Notes: a model not told the origin generated them from the sequence alone. A stretch of DNA of 64,000 bases from Gammaproteobacteria bacterium (GCA_028293725.1 JAQGOE010000205.1:1-64000); one strand, 5' to 3'; shown: positions 7,567 to 16,790, numbered from the stretch's first letter. A program made the numbers and translations.

Positions 7567-8439
7567 CTAGAAATTCAGGGATCGCAGCGGAATGTCCTTG
7601 GGCAGTTCCGTGCCCCTGCTCGTCGCCCTGACCAGGCCCAGGGCCTTCATGATCTTGACGGCCGTGAACCCCAGGTCGTATTCGGATTCGTCGTGGCTCA
7701 GGCGCAGCAGGCCGGGGGAATGATGATGGTTGTTTTGCAAGCAAGCGCTGAACGTGGCAGTCACCGGCAGCCAATCACTGATGTTCATTGCGTTGTCGCG
7801 ATCGTCGAGGTAACGGCGGTAGCCAAATCGCCGGTCATGCGTCCAATAGTTCTGAACCATGTTGACCCACAGCGCGAAAATCCGCGTCGCAATCCAGAGC
7901 AGGGCCGCAAAGCGCAGATCGCCCAGCAGCCACCACAGAAGCAAGAAGCTGAGGGCCTGGGCGGTCACGGCGAAGACGGGATCCGCTACCATGCGAAACG
8001 GCCAGGATTTGAGGATTTCGTCGTTGGCAACATTGAGCTCGGTTTTGTAGGGAACCAGGCAAAGAAACAACGTCCGCCAGAAACCATCGGAAGCAAGCTT
8101 ATTGGGATCGCCGGGATGATCGGCGAACCTATGGTGAAGCCGATGCCGGTTGACCCAGGTGACGGGATTGACGTAGATCCCGATGGTGTTGTTTACAACC
8201 GTGAGGCTCTTTATAAACCAAGGTTTGTAGTCAAGGGCGCCATGGGCAATCCCCATGTGAATGCCACAAGACAAGTAGACCCCAATGATGAGCCAGCATC
8301 CGACAATATAGGCTGCGCCTATCAATAAGCCCGCCCAGGGACCGAGATATGGCGGGGCGAAATACATGCACGCCGCCGCGTACAGAAGAAGGGTCACATA
8401 TCCGATCGCGTTGTATATCCTCAAAGCAACTCCTCCCAT
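7567..8439 (-). CDS. membrane acyl-lipid/acyl-CoA fatty acid desaturase
   Basis: A 290-residue integral-membrane desaturase with three His boxes: HMGIAH (about residue 61), HRLHH (about 98) and NNHHH (about 238), which bind the di-iron centre of delta-9-type desaturases. Hydrophobic spans lie around 10-60 and 155-190. It would introduce a double bond into a saturated acyl chain. Start choice: the ATG at 8439 has its purine-rich sequence almost touching it, whereas codons 2-4 themselves form GGAGGAG placed five bases before a TTG at 8424, so translation may really begin at 8424. The gene is convergent with the sterol-desaturase-family gene (8-base gap). Confidence 0.84.
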   Translation of the reverse strand: MGGVALRIYNAIGYVTLLLYAAACMYFAPPYLGPWAGLLIGAAYIVGCWLIIGVYLSCGIHMGIAHGALDYKPWFIKSLTVVNNTIGIYVNPVTWVNRHRLHHRFADHPGDPNKLASDGFWRTLFLCLVPYKTELNVANDEILKSWPFRMVADPVFAVTAQALSFLLLWWLLGDLRFAALLWIATRIFALWVNMVQNYWTHDRRFGYRRYLDDRDNAMNISDWLPVTATFSACLQNNHHHSPGLLRLSHDESEYDLGFTAVKIMKALGLVRATSRGTELPKDIPLRSLNF

Positions 8440-8546
8440 GCCTTCCCGCGATGAATTCTACCCGTCACGCGCCCCCTGAGGCGACTATAAAAAGCCTATC
8501 GGTTTGGTGATCACTGGGGCAGAATCGACTCAAGGGAGGATTCGCC

Positions 8547-10151
8547 ATGCCACTCGGACCGCTGCCCGCAACCCGCAAGAGCGCGCTCGCCGACATCCCC
8601 GTCGTTCTCGCCAGAGATGCCGACCCGGCGAAAGCGCGTAGCGTCGCACCTCCAGCGCGTACCGCCACAGAGCCCTATCGCGCGTACAAGCCGCAGCCCT
8701 TTACCCGCGCAGAACGCGACGAAGTCACGATCCTATTTGGCAACCTGCACTGGCGCGCGGAGCGTGTCATGCAAGGCGCTATGGCGAACCTCGGCTATCG
8801 CAGCCAGATCCTGCCGACGGCGACGCGCGAGGACCTGCTCACCGGCCGCGAGGTCGCCGATATCGGTCAGTGCTGTCCAACCAGCTTCACCACCGGCAAC
8901 CTCGTCAACTACTTGCGTGGCGAGGCGCAGCGCGTTGGCGCAGAGGAAGTCTCGAAGAAATACATCTTCCTGACCGCAGGGTCCTGCGGCGCCTGCCGTT
9001 TCGGCCAGTACCACCAGAGCTATGAGCTCGCGCTGCGCAACTCAGGACTGAACGCATTCCGCATGTTTCTGCTCGGGCAGGAAGGCCTCGACCAGGGCGC
9101 GGCGCCCGGCGGCGGCCTCGATCTCAATCTACCGTTCACTCTCGGTGCCGCCTGGGCCGTGGTGCTCACTGACGTAGTTCAGGACCTGGAGTACCAGATC
9201 CGGCCCTATGAGACGAAGCCTGGCGAAACCGTGCGCGCCGCGAAGGACGCTGTCGAAATCCTGTATCAGGCGCTGCTCAAGCGCCCGCGGCGCGGCCGAA
9301 AGTGGGGCGCTCTCGCCTGGCACATCGCTACACCGTACTTCGTCAATGCGATGAAAGACGTGCGGCGGCGCTTCGATGAGGTCGAGGTTGATCGTCTGCG
9401 CATCAAGCCAAAGGTGAAGATCACGGGTGAGTTTTACCTGCAAACCGTGGAAGGGGATCCGAACTACAACATTCACCGCTGGCTGGAAGCCGAGGGCGCC
9501 GAGGTCTATCCGTCGGTGATCGTCATCTGGTTTGACTACCTGATGCGTATGGCCGCCCAGGAATTCGAGGACCACATCGGCATCACCCGTGGCGCCTACC
9601 TGAAGTCGAGGACGATCCACGCGGCGCAGGGACTACTGCGCTGGACTTATAGTCGCATGCGGCGTGCGCTCGGCAATGTTCCGCACGAGCTGCCAGAGCA
9701 GTCTGAGTTGCGCGACCTCGCGAAACCTTACTACCACAGCCGCCTGAATGGTGGCGAAGGTGACATGCTCGTGGGCAAGGCGCTCTGGGCATACCACAAG
9801 AAGAAGGCACACATGATCTGCGAGCTCTCGCCTTACTCATGCATGCCGAACACCATGAGCATCGGCGCGATGGGGGCAGTGATCGGAAAGCACCCGGATC
9901 TGCTCTACGCGCCACTCGAGATCAAGGGCGACGCGGAAGTGCACGCGCTGTCACGCTGCCAGATGATCCTGACAGAGGCGAAGAAGCGCGCACAGAAGGA
10001 ATATGAAGAGGTGTTGGCGCGCACCGGACGTACGGCGGATCAGTTGAAGGAGCGCGAGACAGCCGAGATGCGGCGCGCCACCTACCACGTGCCGCACTAT
10101 GGCGTGGCGGGTACGGCGGCCAACTACTTACTGCACCTTGCCCAATGCTGA
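8547..10151 (+). CDS. 2-hydroxyacyl-CoA dehydratase/activase-related protein, C-terminal module type
   Basis: A 534-residue protein matching the C-terminal part of the giant (about 1400-residue) CoA-dehydratase-activase-related proteins. Recognisable are a Cys pair at 109-110 (GQCCPTSFTTG), CxxC at 147-150 in GACRFGQYH, the QIRPYE segment near 217-222, and Cys425 and Cys432 (CELSPYSC). The family relates to HgdB-type iron-sulfur proteins that take electrons from an ATP-driven activator. The first 60 residues are low in complexity and unlike the family. A strong ribosome site (AGGGAGGA) precedes the ATG. It overlaps the activase gene by 7 bases, so the pair is translationally coupled. Substrate unknown; an iron-sulfur role is inferred from the cysteines. 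Confidence 0.75.
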   Translation: MPLGPLPATRKSALADIPVVLARDADPAKARSVAPPARTATEPYRAYKPQPFTRAERDEVTILFGNLHWRAERVMQGAMANLGYRSQILPTATREDLLTGREVADIGQCCPTSFTTGNLVNYLRGEAQRVGAEEVSKKYIFLTAGSCGACRFGQYHQSYELALRNSGLNAFRMFLLGQEGLDQGAAPGGGLDLNLPFTLGAAWAVVLTDVVQDLEYQIRPYETKPGETVRAAKDAVEILYQALLKRPRRGRKWGALAWHIATPYFVNAMKDVRRRFDEVEVDRLRIKPKVKITGEFYLQTVEGDPNYNIHRWLEAEGAEVYPSVIVIWFDYLMRMAAQEFEDHIGITRGAYLKSRTIHAAQGLLRWTYSRMRRALGNVPHELPEQSELRDLAKPYYHSRLNGGEGDMLVGKALWAYHKKKAHMICELSPYSCMPNTMSIGAMGAVIGKHPDLLYAPLEIKGDAEVHALSRCQMILTEAKKRAQKEYEEVLARTGRTADQLKERETAEMRRATYHVPHYGVAGTAANYLLHLAQC

Positions 10152-12283
10152 TCGTCGGGCTTGACGTCGGCTCCACCACCGTCAAGGCGTCGGTAGTAAA
10201 AAACGGCGCGGTGTGCTGGCAGGACTACACGCGCCACAACACCAAGCAGGCGGAAACGGTACTCGAATTCCTGGCGCGCATCGAGACGGAATGTGGCCTG
10301 ACACCCGAGCGCGATCGCGTCTTCCTCACCGGCTCGGGGGCGGGACTGCTTGCGCCGCTCATCGGCGCAAAAATGGTGCAGGAGGTTGTTGCGGTGTCGG
10401 CTGCGGTTGAAAAGCTTCATCCCGACGTGAACTTCGTCTCCGAGATCGGCGGTGAAGACATGAAGACGCTGTTCTTCACGCCGAGCGGCGACGGCAAGTC
10501 AAAACAGGTGTACATGCAGTCGGCTTGCAGCGGCGGGACCGGCACCTTCATCGAGAAAACCGCGCGCAAGTTGCAGGTGTCGACGGAGAAATTGGCGCAG
10601 GCGAGCTACGACGGCTACAACCTGCACAAAATCAGCTCGAAGTGCGGCATTTTCGCGGAAGCTGACGCGAACACCCTGATCAAGTCCGGCGTACCGGTGG
10701 AAGAGATTGTCGCCAGCCTGTTCGAGGCCGTGGTCTACCAGAACCTCGGCACGCTGACCAAGGGCAACACTCCGACGCCTGGCGTGCTGCTGCTCGGCGG
10801 TCCGAACTTGTTCTTCCGCGGCCTGCAGCAAGCCTGGCGCTATCACCTCGGCAAGCTGTGGCAGGAACGAAAGATCGATGCCGATCCGGCCAGCGCAATC
10901 CAGGTGCCGAAGGAGGCGGTGTACTACGCATGCCTCGGTTGTATCGAGCTTGCCTTAGGCGAACGGGACGTCGGTCTCTACACCGGTCGGAACAAGCTCG
11001 CCTGGTGGATCGAGAAGGGCCAGTGGGAAGCGAAGGCGAAGGACGGCGCAAAGGGCCTGGTGAAGGATAAGGGCGAATTGGACAGCTTTCTTGCTCGCTA
11101 TTCGACCCAAGGCAAACCGGAGAACAAGACGTCGTCTGCCGCAGTGCTGGTGGGCTGTGACTTCGGCAGCACCACCGCGAAAGCCGTGGTGCTCTCATCC
11201 GAGCGCGAGCTGCTCTTCAGCTGCTATGCGCAGTCCAACGGCAACCCGATCGAGGACGCAAAAGCGTTGTTCCGCCAGCTGCGGGCGGCCGGCTTCGAGA
11301 AGATCGCCGCTCTCGCGTTGACCGGCTACGGAAAAGACCTGCTGAAGGATGTGATCGGAGCTGACCTCGGGATCGTCGAGACGGTGGCACACGCCACCGC
11401 AGCGTTGCACTACTTCCCGGACGCAGATGTGATTTGCGACGTCGGCGGTTGTGACGTGAAGATCATGATCCTGCGCCAGGGCACAGTGGCGGACTTTCGC
11501 CTGAACTCTCAGTGCTCGTCGGGCAACGGCGCGTTTCTACAGGGTGTCGCCGAGCGCTACTCGGTGCCGCTCGAGCGCTACGCCGAGCACGCATTCGAAG
11601 CGAAGGCAGTGCCGGCGCTTGCCATGGGCTGCGGGGTCTTTCTACAGTCGGATATCGTCAACCAGCAGCGCAAAGGCTGGTCGGCTGACGAGATCATGGC
11701 GGGGCTCGCGGCGGTGCTGCCGCTAAATGTCTGGGTCTATGCCGGGCAGTTGCAGAACCTTGCCGCGGCAGGACGCAAGTTCATCTTGCAAGGCGGTACG
11801 CACCGCAACCTGGCGGTAGTGAAAGCTCAGGTCGATTTCATCAGCGCGAAGGTTCCTGACGCCGAGATCGTGGTGCATCCCTACTCCGGCGAGGCAGGTG
11901 CGATCGGTGCAGCGCTGTGCGCCAGCGATGCGGTGAAGGCCGGTGCTTCGACGCGCTTTCGCGGATACGACGTGATCGAGGCGCTCGAGTACACGAGCAC
12001 CACCAATGAGCATACGACGTGCACCTGGTGTCCAGTCAGCTGCAAGCGCACGTTCATCGATGTGCGCCTGCCGGACGGCAAGGGCCGCCCGTGGAGCAAG
12101 GTGCCTCTCACGACCGGCTGGGAGCGTGTGATCAGCGGCAATTCCTGTCCGAAAGGACTGCTCGAAGATGTCAACGAAATGCGGGTCGTGAAAAAGAACC
12201 TGGAGACCGTTAAGGATGCGCACCCAAACACTGCTGAAGTGGTTCGCGAAACCGCCTTCCGCCGCGCCAGGGTCGTCTCCTGA
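10145..12283 (+). CDS. tandem BadF/BadG/BcrA/BcrD ATPase (CoA enzyme activase) with two ASKHA domains
   Basis: A 712-residue protein with two complete ASKHA nucleotide-binding domains. Each opens with a phosphate loop (VGLDVGSTTVKAS at 4-16; VGCDFGSTTAKAV at 336-348). Each also carries the two cysteines that, in HgdC-type activators, bridge a [4Fe-4S] cluster: Cys128 (SACSGGTG) and Cys167 (SKCGIFAEAD) in the first, Cys457 (SQCSSGNG) and Cys496 (MGCGVFLQSD) in the second. A C-terminal tail adds CxxCxxxC (626, 629, 633) and Cys668. HgdC-type activators are homodimers sharing one cluster, so the tandem form could make that dimer internally. It would use ATP to push low-potential electrons to the neighbouring proteins. 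It overlaps both neighbours, by 7 and 68 bases. Confidence 0.85.
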   Translation: MLIVGLDVGSTTVKASVVKNGAVCWQDYTRHNTKQAETVLEFLARIETECGLTPERDRVFLTGSGAGLLAPLIGAKMVQEVVAVSAAVEKLHPDVNFVSEIGGEDMKTLFFTPSGDGKSKQVYMQSACSGGTGTFIEKTARKLQVSTEKLAQASYDGYNLHKISSKCGIFAEADANTLIKSGVPVEEIVASLFEAVVYQNLGTLTKGNTPTPGVLLLGGPNLFFRGLQQAWRYHLGKLWQERKIDADPASAIQVPKEAVYYACLGCIELALGERDVGLYTGRNKLAWWIEKGQWEAKAKDGAKGLVKDKGELDSFLARYSTQGKPENKTSSAAVLVGCDFGSTTAKAVVLSSERELLFSCYAQSNGNPIEDAKALFRQLRAAGFEKIAALALTGYGKDLLKDVIGADLGIVETVAHATAALHYFPDADVICDVGGCDVKIMILRQGTVADFRLNSQCSSGNGAFLQGVAERYSVPLERYAEHAFEAKAVPALAMGCGVFLQSDIVNQQRKGWSADEIMAGLAAVLPLNVWVYAGQLQNLAAAGRKFILQGGTHRNLAVVKAQVDFISAKVPDAEIVVHPYSGEAGAIGAALCASDAVKAGASTRFRGYDVIEALEYTSTTNEHTTCTWCPVSCKRTFIDVRLPDGKGRPWSKVPLTTGWERVISGNSCPKGLLEDVNEMRVVKKNLETVKDAHPNTAEVVRETAFRRARVVS

Positions 12284-13442
12284 AACGGCGTCGAAGCTGC
12301 GCGCCGGGCTGCGCATCGGCGTCCCCCGCGTACTGAATCTTTGGTCGACCCACCAGTTCTGGATCGGATTCTTCGGCGCGCTCGGTGTCGATGCGCGACA
12401 GTTAGAGTTCTCCTCCGACAGCTCGGAGGATCAGGCTCGCCAATTCGGTAAGGGACGCGGCACTGTCGACTGCTGCTACCCGGTGAAGTGCATCAACGGT
12501 CACTATGGCGAGCTCCTTGCGCGCGACAGACACCACAAGATCGACGTGTTGTTCTCGCCGATGATCTATTCCCTGCCGTCGTACCTAAGCGGGAACGTGG
12601 TTGCATCGCTCGCCTGCCCGCGCGTCGCGGGGGCGCCTGAGAACATCAAAGCCGGCTTCCTCAAGGAAAAGGACGTCTTTGCGGAGCACGGCGTACGCTA
12701 TGTGTCCCCCTTAGTCTCGCTGGGCGACCCACCGCTCGTGCCAAAGCAGCTCTACGCCGGCCTGGGCGATACGCTCCCCGGCCTCACACTCGAAGAGACG
12801 CGGCACGCTGTGCAGGCCGGCTACAGCGCGCTCGAATCCTTCGGTGCCAATCTCCGCGCAATGGCACGTGCAACGCTCGCGCGATGCGCGGCCACTGACA
12901 AGCCCTGCATCCTCGTGCTGGCACGCCCGTACCACATGGATCCCGGCATCGGGCATGAGATCGAAGTCGATTTGCAGGCTTACGGATATCCGGTGCTCTG
13001 GACCCAATACCTCCCGAGTGACCCTGATCTTCTGGATTGGTTGTTCCGCCCGGACATCGAGGCCGGACACATCAAATCGCCGCTCGACATCGCCGATGTC
13101 TGGCCCTCTTCGTACAGCGCGAATACGAACGAGATCCTATGGGCTGCCAAATTCGCGGCGCGGATGCCCTGGATTGCCTGCGTGGTGCGCCTGTCGAGCT
13201 ATGAATGCGGCATGGATCAACCCACCTATTCACCGGTGCAGCAGATCGTCGAACGATCGGGAACACTCTTTTTCTCTTTCCAGGATCTCGACTCGACCAA
13301 GCCTGCAGGCTCCGTCAAGATTCGCGTCGAGACCATCGCGCACTACCTGGAGAAATACTGCGCAGGCATCGTCGCCAACAAGCTGGCTGCCGCGCCGCCG
13401 GGCTGTCCCTTTATTTCGGGTACGTCAGCCGGTCCTGAATAG
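12216..13442 (+). CDS. DUF2229-type CoA-activase-associated protein
   Basis: A 408-residue protein that begins its conserved part with RIGVPRVLNLWSTHQFW and matches the DUF2229 region found after the ATPase domains of giant activase proteins. Conserved cysteines are visible: Cys86, Cys87 and Cys92 (CCYPVKCINGHYGEL), Cys134, and later SYECGMDQ. The ATG at 12216 lies inside the end of the activase gene in another frame (68-base overlap), implying coupled translation; a later start cannot be excluded because residues 1-30 are not conserved. Its 3' end overlaps the convergent ClC gene by 32 bases. Biochemical role unknown; cluster binding is inferred from the cysteine pattern. Confidence 0.75.
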   Translation: MRTQTLLKWFAKPPSAAPGSSPETASKLRAGLRIGVPRVLNLWSTHQFWIGFFGALGVDARQLEFSSDSSEDQARQFGKGRGTVDCCYPVKCINGHYGELLARDRHHKIDVLFSPMIYSLPSYLSGNVVASLACPRVAGAPENIKAGFLKEKDVFAEHGVRYVSPLVSLGDPPLVPKQLYAGLGDTLPGLTLEETRHAVQAGYSALESFGANLRAMARATLARCAATDKPCILVLARPYHMDPGIGHEIEVDLQAYGYPVLWTQYLPSDPDLLDWLFRPDIEAGHIKSPLDIADVWPSSYSANTNEILWAAKFAARMPWIACVVRLSSYECGMDQPTYSPVQQIVERSGTLFFSFQDLDSTKPAGSVKIRVETIAHYLEKYCAGIVANKLAAAPPGCPFISGTSAGPE

Positions 13443-15171
13443 CCAGCATCAAATCGTTGCGGGCAACCTCGCCCAGCAGCGTATTGCGCCACTGCCCCGG
13501 TGTTACGGGCAGCACGGTAGCCTGCTCCCGTAGAAAGGCCTCGAGCGCCGTCGTGAGTGGCATGTCCGGGGCCAATGCGAATTCAACCGGTTTCGCGACG
13601 GCGGACACAGGCAGACCGCCATCGAGCTCCGAGTGATGCATTTTCTCGAGTACCTCACGCGGATTCAGCCACGCCACGAGTTCGTCGCCTTTCACGACGA
13701 ACACGCGCTCCAGGGGGCGCTTCGGCAACCGGTCGAACACTTCGCCGAGAGTCATCGTGTCGGGCACCACCGCCGCCGCCGGCTTCACCAACGTCTCCAC
13801 CGTGCGCAGGCGCCAATCGTCGGACCCCTCCGCGGTAAAGGCACCCTGCAATGATGCGTGATACACCGACTTCCCGTGCCGATACACTTTGGCCGTGTAG
13901 TGCGAGCTGACACAGGCCAACATGAGCGGCAATACGATCTCGTAGTCGCCGGTCATCTCGAAAATCAACAGAATCGAAGTGAGCGGCGCCAGGGTGGTTG
14001 CCGAGAGAAAGCTGCCCATGCCGATGAGAGCATAGGCGGCGGGCACCGACACGATAGTGGGCAGAAGCTCGTGGAGCACACCGCCAACCAACGCACCGAC
14101 CGCGCAACCGATAAACAGCGTGGGAGTGAGAACGCCGCCGACCGCTCCAGAACCCACAGTGGCGGAGGTGGCGAAGATTTTCGCGATGAGGACCAACAAC
14201 AGCGTCACGCCGAGCAGATTCCCCTGCAGGATGTTACCTATGACGCTGTAACCGTTACCCCACACCTGCGGAAAGTAGATGGAAATGACACCGACACAGA
14301 CTCCGCCAAGCGCAAGCTGCCAGTAGAGTGGTAACCCGAGCCGCACGAAACGGCCCTTCGTAAAATCGATCAGGCCGAGAAACGGCGGCGCCAGGTGCCC
14401 CAACAACACGCCGAGTATGATGTAGAACCCCAGCTCCCAGTTCGAGGCGAACTGCACATGCGGCACGTTGAATACCGGCCCGTAGCCGAGAAAGCGATGG
14501 ATGGTCGCATCCGAGATGACGGAGGCCACGACCAGCGGCCCGAAAGTGTCCATGGCGAGCGAGCCGAGTACGATCTCGGAAACAAACAGCGCACCGGAGA
14601 TCGGCGCGTTATAGGCCGCGGCAATACCCGCAGCCCCTCCACACGCCACGAGAAGTCGCAGTCGCGGGACCGGAGCACGGACCAGCTGGCCGAGCCGGGA
14701 GGCAATCATGGCGGACAGTTGCACCATGGAGCCCTCGCGACCAATCGAGCCGCCCGAGCCGATGGTCAACAGCGAAGACGCGCTCCTAAGCAGTGTGCCG
14801 CGCAGGCTGATGCGTCCGTCGCCAACGAGTACCGCCTCCATGTAGTCGGCAACTTTCAGCGAAATGAACCGGCTGCCGAGGATGTACAACACCCAGCCGG
14901 CCAGCACGCCTCCAATCACCGGAACGAACGCTCGATGCCACCAGACGAGTTTTGACGCCCCATTGACGAGTCCCGAGGCCTGACCGGTAAACACCATCTC
15001 GAGCAGCCGGATACTCTCTCGAAACGCCACGCTGGCGAGAGCGCCGCAGACGCCAACAAGCGCCGCCCAGAAAATGATCCCCGCGAGATCCTCATGTCCA
15101 AACAGGATCAGGCGCAGCCGCGTGAGGAGCGACAACGGTATGCGCGCGATTTCTCGTGCCTGTATTTGCAT
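13411..15171 (-). CDS. ClC-family chloride channel/transporter with C-terminal CBS domains
   Basis: A 586-residue voltage-gated chloride channel family protein. The membrane core (about 30-450) contains the filter segment GSGGSIGREGSMVQ, with the gating glutamate in GREGS, and NAPISGALFVSE and GSGAVGGVLTPTLFIG further on. The C-terminal about 130 residues look like a pair of CBS domains (DTMTLGEVFDRLPKRPLERVFVV; APDMPLTTALEAFLREQATVLPV). The first filter motif is GSGGS rather than the usual GSGIP, while the gating Glu is kept. It lies 39 bases after a hybrid histidine kinase and may be the last gene of the long efflux/two-component train. Confidence 0.87.
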   Translation of the reverse strand: MQIQAREIARIPLSLLTRLRLILFGHEDLAGIIFWAALVGVCGALASVAFRESIRLLEMVFTGQASGLVNGASKLVWWHRAFVPVIGGVLAGWVLYILGSRFISLKVADYMEAVLVGDGRISLRGTLLRSASSLLTIGSGGSIGREGSMVQLSAMIASRLGQLVRAPVPRLRLLVACGGAAGIAAAYNAPISGALFVSEIVLGSLAMDTFGPLVVASVISDATIHRFLGYGPVFNVPHVQFASNWELGFYIILGVLLGHLAPPFLGLIDFTKGRFVRLGLPLYWQLALGGVCVGVISIYFPQVWGNGYSVIGNILQGNLLGVTLLLVLIAKIFATSATVGSGAVGGVLTPTLFIGCAVGALVGGVLHELLPTIVSVPAAYALIGMGSFLSATTLAPLTSILLIFEMTGDYEIVLPLMLACVSSHYTAKVYRHGKSVYHASLQGAFTAEGSDDWRLRTVETLVKPAAAVVPDTMTLGEVFDRLPKRPLERVFVVKGDELVAWLNPREVLEKMHHSELDGGLPVSAVAKPVEFALAPDMPLTTALEAFLREQATVLPVTPGQWRNTLLGEVARNDLMLAIQDRLTYPK

Positions 15172-15210
15172 CGGGCGGGACGAACGCCTGGAGGTGTGGA
15201 GACCGTCCGG

Positions 15211-16779
15211 CTAGGTTGCCACGGAGCCGCTGGCCCGTGAACCTGTTTCGGTCAGAAGGGAAACCAGCAGACGGGTCAGCGCAGCGGGGTCGACCGGCTT
15301 GGTGAGGTGATGATCGAAACCGGCCTGGGCGGTTTGCTGTCTATGCTCGACACCGCCCCAACCCGTCACGGCAATCAGCAGCACGTGCCGGCCCCAGGGC
15401 TGGTTGCGGAGCTGACGGGCGACTTCGTAACCGTTGAGTTTGGGCATTCCAATGTCGAGCAGCGCCACGTCGGGACGAAACTGTGCCGCTGTCTCGAGCG
15501 CCTGAGCACCGTCGCCGGCGGTTCGGACGTCGTAGCCGGCATCGTTCAACAGGATACTGAGGCTCGTCGCCGAATCGTAGTTGTCATCCGCCACGAGGAT
15601 ACGATGGCTCCCTACGGCAGGTGCGGGACCGCGCCCCTCGAGCGCAACGGGGCGGGCAACGCTCGAGTGTGCGGCAACAGGCAGTCGCACCACAAACCGA
15701 CTCCCGTGCTCCAGCCCCGGGCTGTGGGCCTCGATGGTGCCGCCGTGCATCTCCACGAGGCGCTTCGCCAAAGCCAGTCCTATTCCCAACCCACCTCGCG
15801 TCCGCTCCAGGGAGCGATCGAGCTGTGTGAAAGGCTCGAATACCTGCGTCAACATTTCGGCGGGGATACCAATGCCCGTGTCCTGTACAGCCACGCAGAC
15901 CATCCCGCCGGCCCGCTCCGCCGTCACCGCGATCCGACCACCATGTCCCGTGTACTTCGCCGCATTGTTCAACAGGTTCGAAAACACCTGCGCGAGCCTG
16001 ATGAGGTCCGCATGGAGATCTATCGGCTCCGCAGGAAGGTACACCGCGAGTTGATGTCCGGACGCATCTATGATCGGGCGGCTCGTCTCCACGGCGACCC
16101 GTATCACCTCGTCGAGCGCAACATACTCCCGGCGCAACTCGAAGGTGCCGCGGGTGATCCGCGATACATCCATGAGATCGTCGATGAGACGAGTCATCTG
16201 CGTAACCTGCCGGTCGATGACATCGCGAGCCCAATGCAGCTCCGGAGTCGCCGGAAGCTTGGCCCGCAGGATGTGAATAGCATTGCGCACCGGGGCGAGA
16301 GGGTTGCGCAATTCGTGAGCGAGCGTGGCAAGAAACTCGTCCTTGCGACGATCCGACTCGGTCAGGGCGTCGCGCATCTGTCGCTGCAATTCGACACTGT
16401 CGCGAAGGTTGGCCCGTTCGGCCTCGAGGCGCCGCCGGGTGCGGTGCAGGGATTCACACAACAGACTGAGCAACACACCTGTGAAGACCATAACGCCCAA
16501 GCTCACGGCACCGCTCGACGTTGCGATCCGGAATGTGTGATGAGCCGGTGTGAGAAGGTAGTCCGCCGTGAGCGCGCTGAGGGCAGTCGCCAGCAAACCT
16601 GGCCCGAGGCCGCTGTACCACGCAGCGATCACGATCGCGACGGTAAACGTGCCGGTGGGTGCGAAATTGCCGACGGTATCTGAAATTGCCAGACGAATGG
16701 TTGCTACCGCGGCGGTAGCAACGATGGCAATCAGGTATCCCAAGAGGGATTGTTGGAATGGCGTGCGGATCGTCCGCAT
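15211..16779 (-). CDS. hybrid histidine kinase, KdpD-like membrane domain (DUF4118) - HisKA - HATPase - receiver
   Basis: A 522-residue kinase. Residues about 12-110 form three or four membrane spans of the DUF4118/KdpD type (with AAWYSGLGPGLLATALSALTADYL). A short coiled linker leads to HisKA with His155 in LAHELRNPLAP, then HATPase with N-box NLLNNAAKY, DTGIGIP and GLGIGLALAK, then a receiver (about 393-510) with Asp442 in LLDIGMP and the conserved Lys near HHLTKP. No periplasmic sensor domain is seen. It follows the CusS-like kinase by 11 bases, so it belongs to the same transcript as the RND pump regulator genes. Its target is unknown. Confidence 0.87.
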   Translation of the reverse strand: MRTIRTPFQQSLLGYLIAIVATAAVATIRLAISDTVGNFAPTGTFTVAIVIAAWYSGLGPGLLATALSALTADYLLTPAHHTFRIATSSGAVSLGVMVFTGVLLSLLCESLHRTRRRLEAERANLRDSVELQRQMRDALTESDRRKDEFLATLAHELRNPLAPVRNAIHILRAKLPATPELHWARDVIDRQVTQMTRLIDDLMDVSRITRGTFELRREYVALDEVIRVAVETSRPIIDASGHQLAVYLPAEPIDLHADLIRLAQVFSNLLNNAAKYTGHGGRIAVTAERAGGMVCVAVQDTGIGIPAEMLTQVFEPFTQLDRSLERTRGGLGIGLALAKRLVEMHGGTIEAHSPGLEHGSRFVVRLPVAAHSSVARPVALEGRGPAPAVGSHRILVADDNYDSATSLSILLNDAGYDVRTAGDGAQALETAAQFRPDVALLDIGMPKLNGYEVARQLRNQPWGRHVLLIAVTGWGGVEHRQQTAQAGFDHHLTKPVDPAALTRLLVSLLTETGSRASGSVAT

Positions 16780-16790
16780 GCCCCATCGTA

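Noticed and set aside
12844..13533. A 229-codon frame overlapping the DUF2229 gene in another frame
   Set aside because: Ser/Arg-rich translation typical of a shifted frame; the DUF2229 frame is conserved.
15307..16683. A 458-codon open frame on the plus strand
   Set aside because: It lies entirely opposite the hybrid histidine kinase, has no recognisable domain, and is the sort of long antisense frame that high-GC genes produce.
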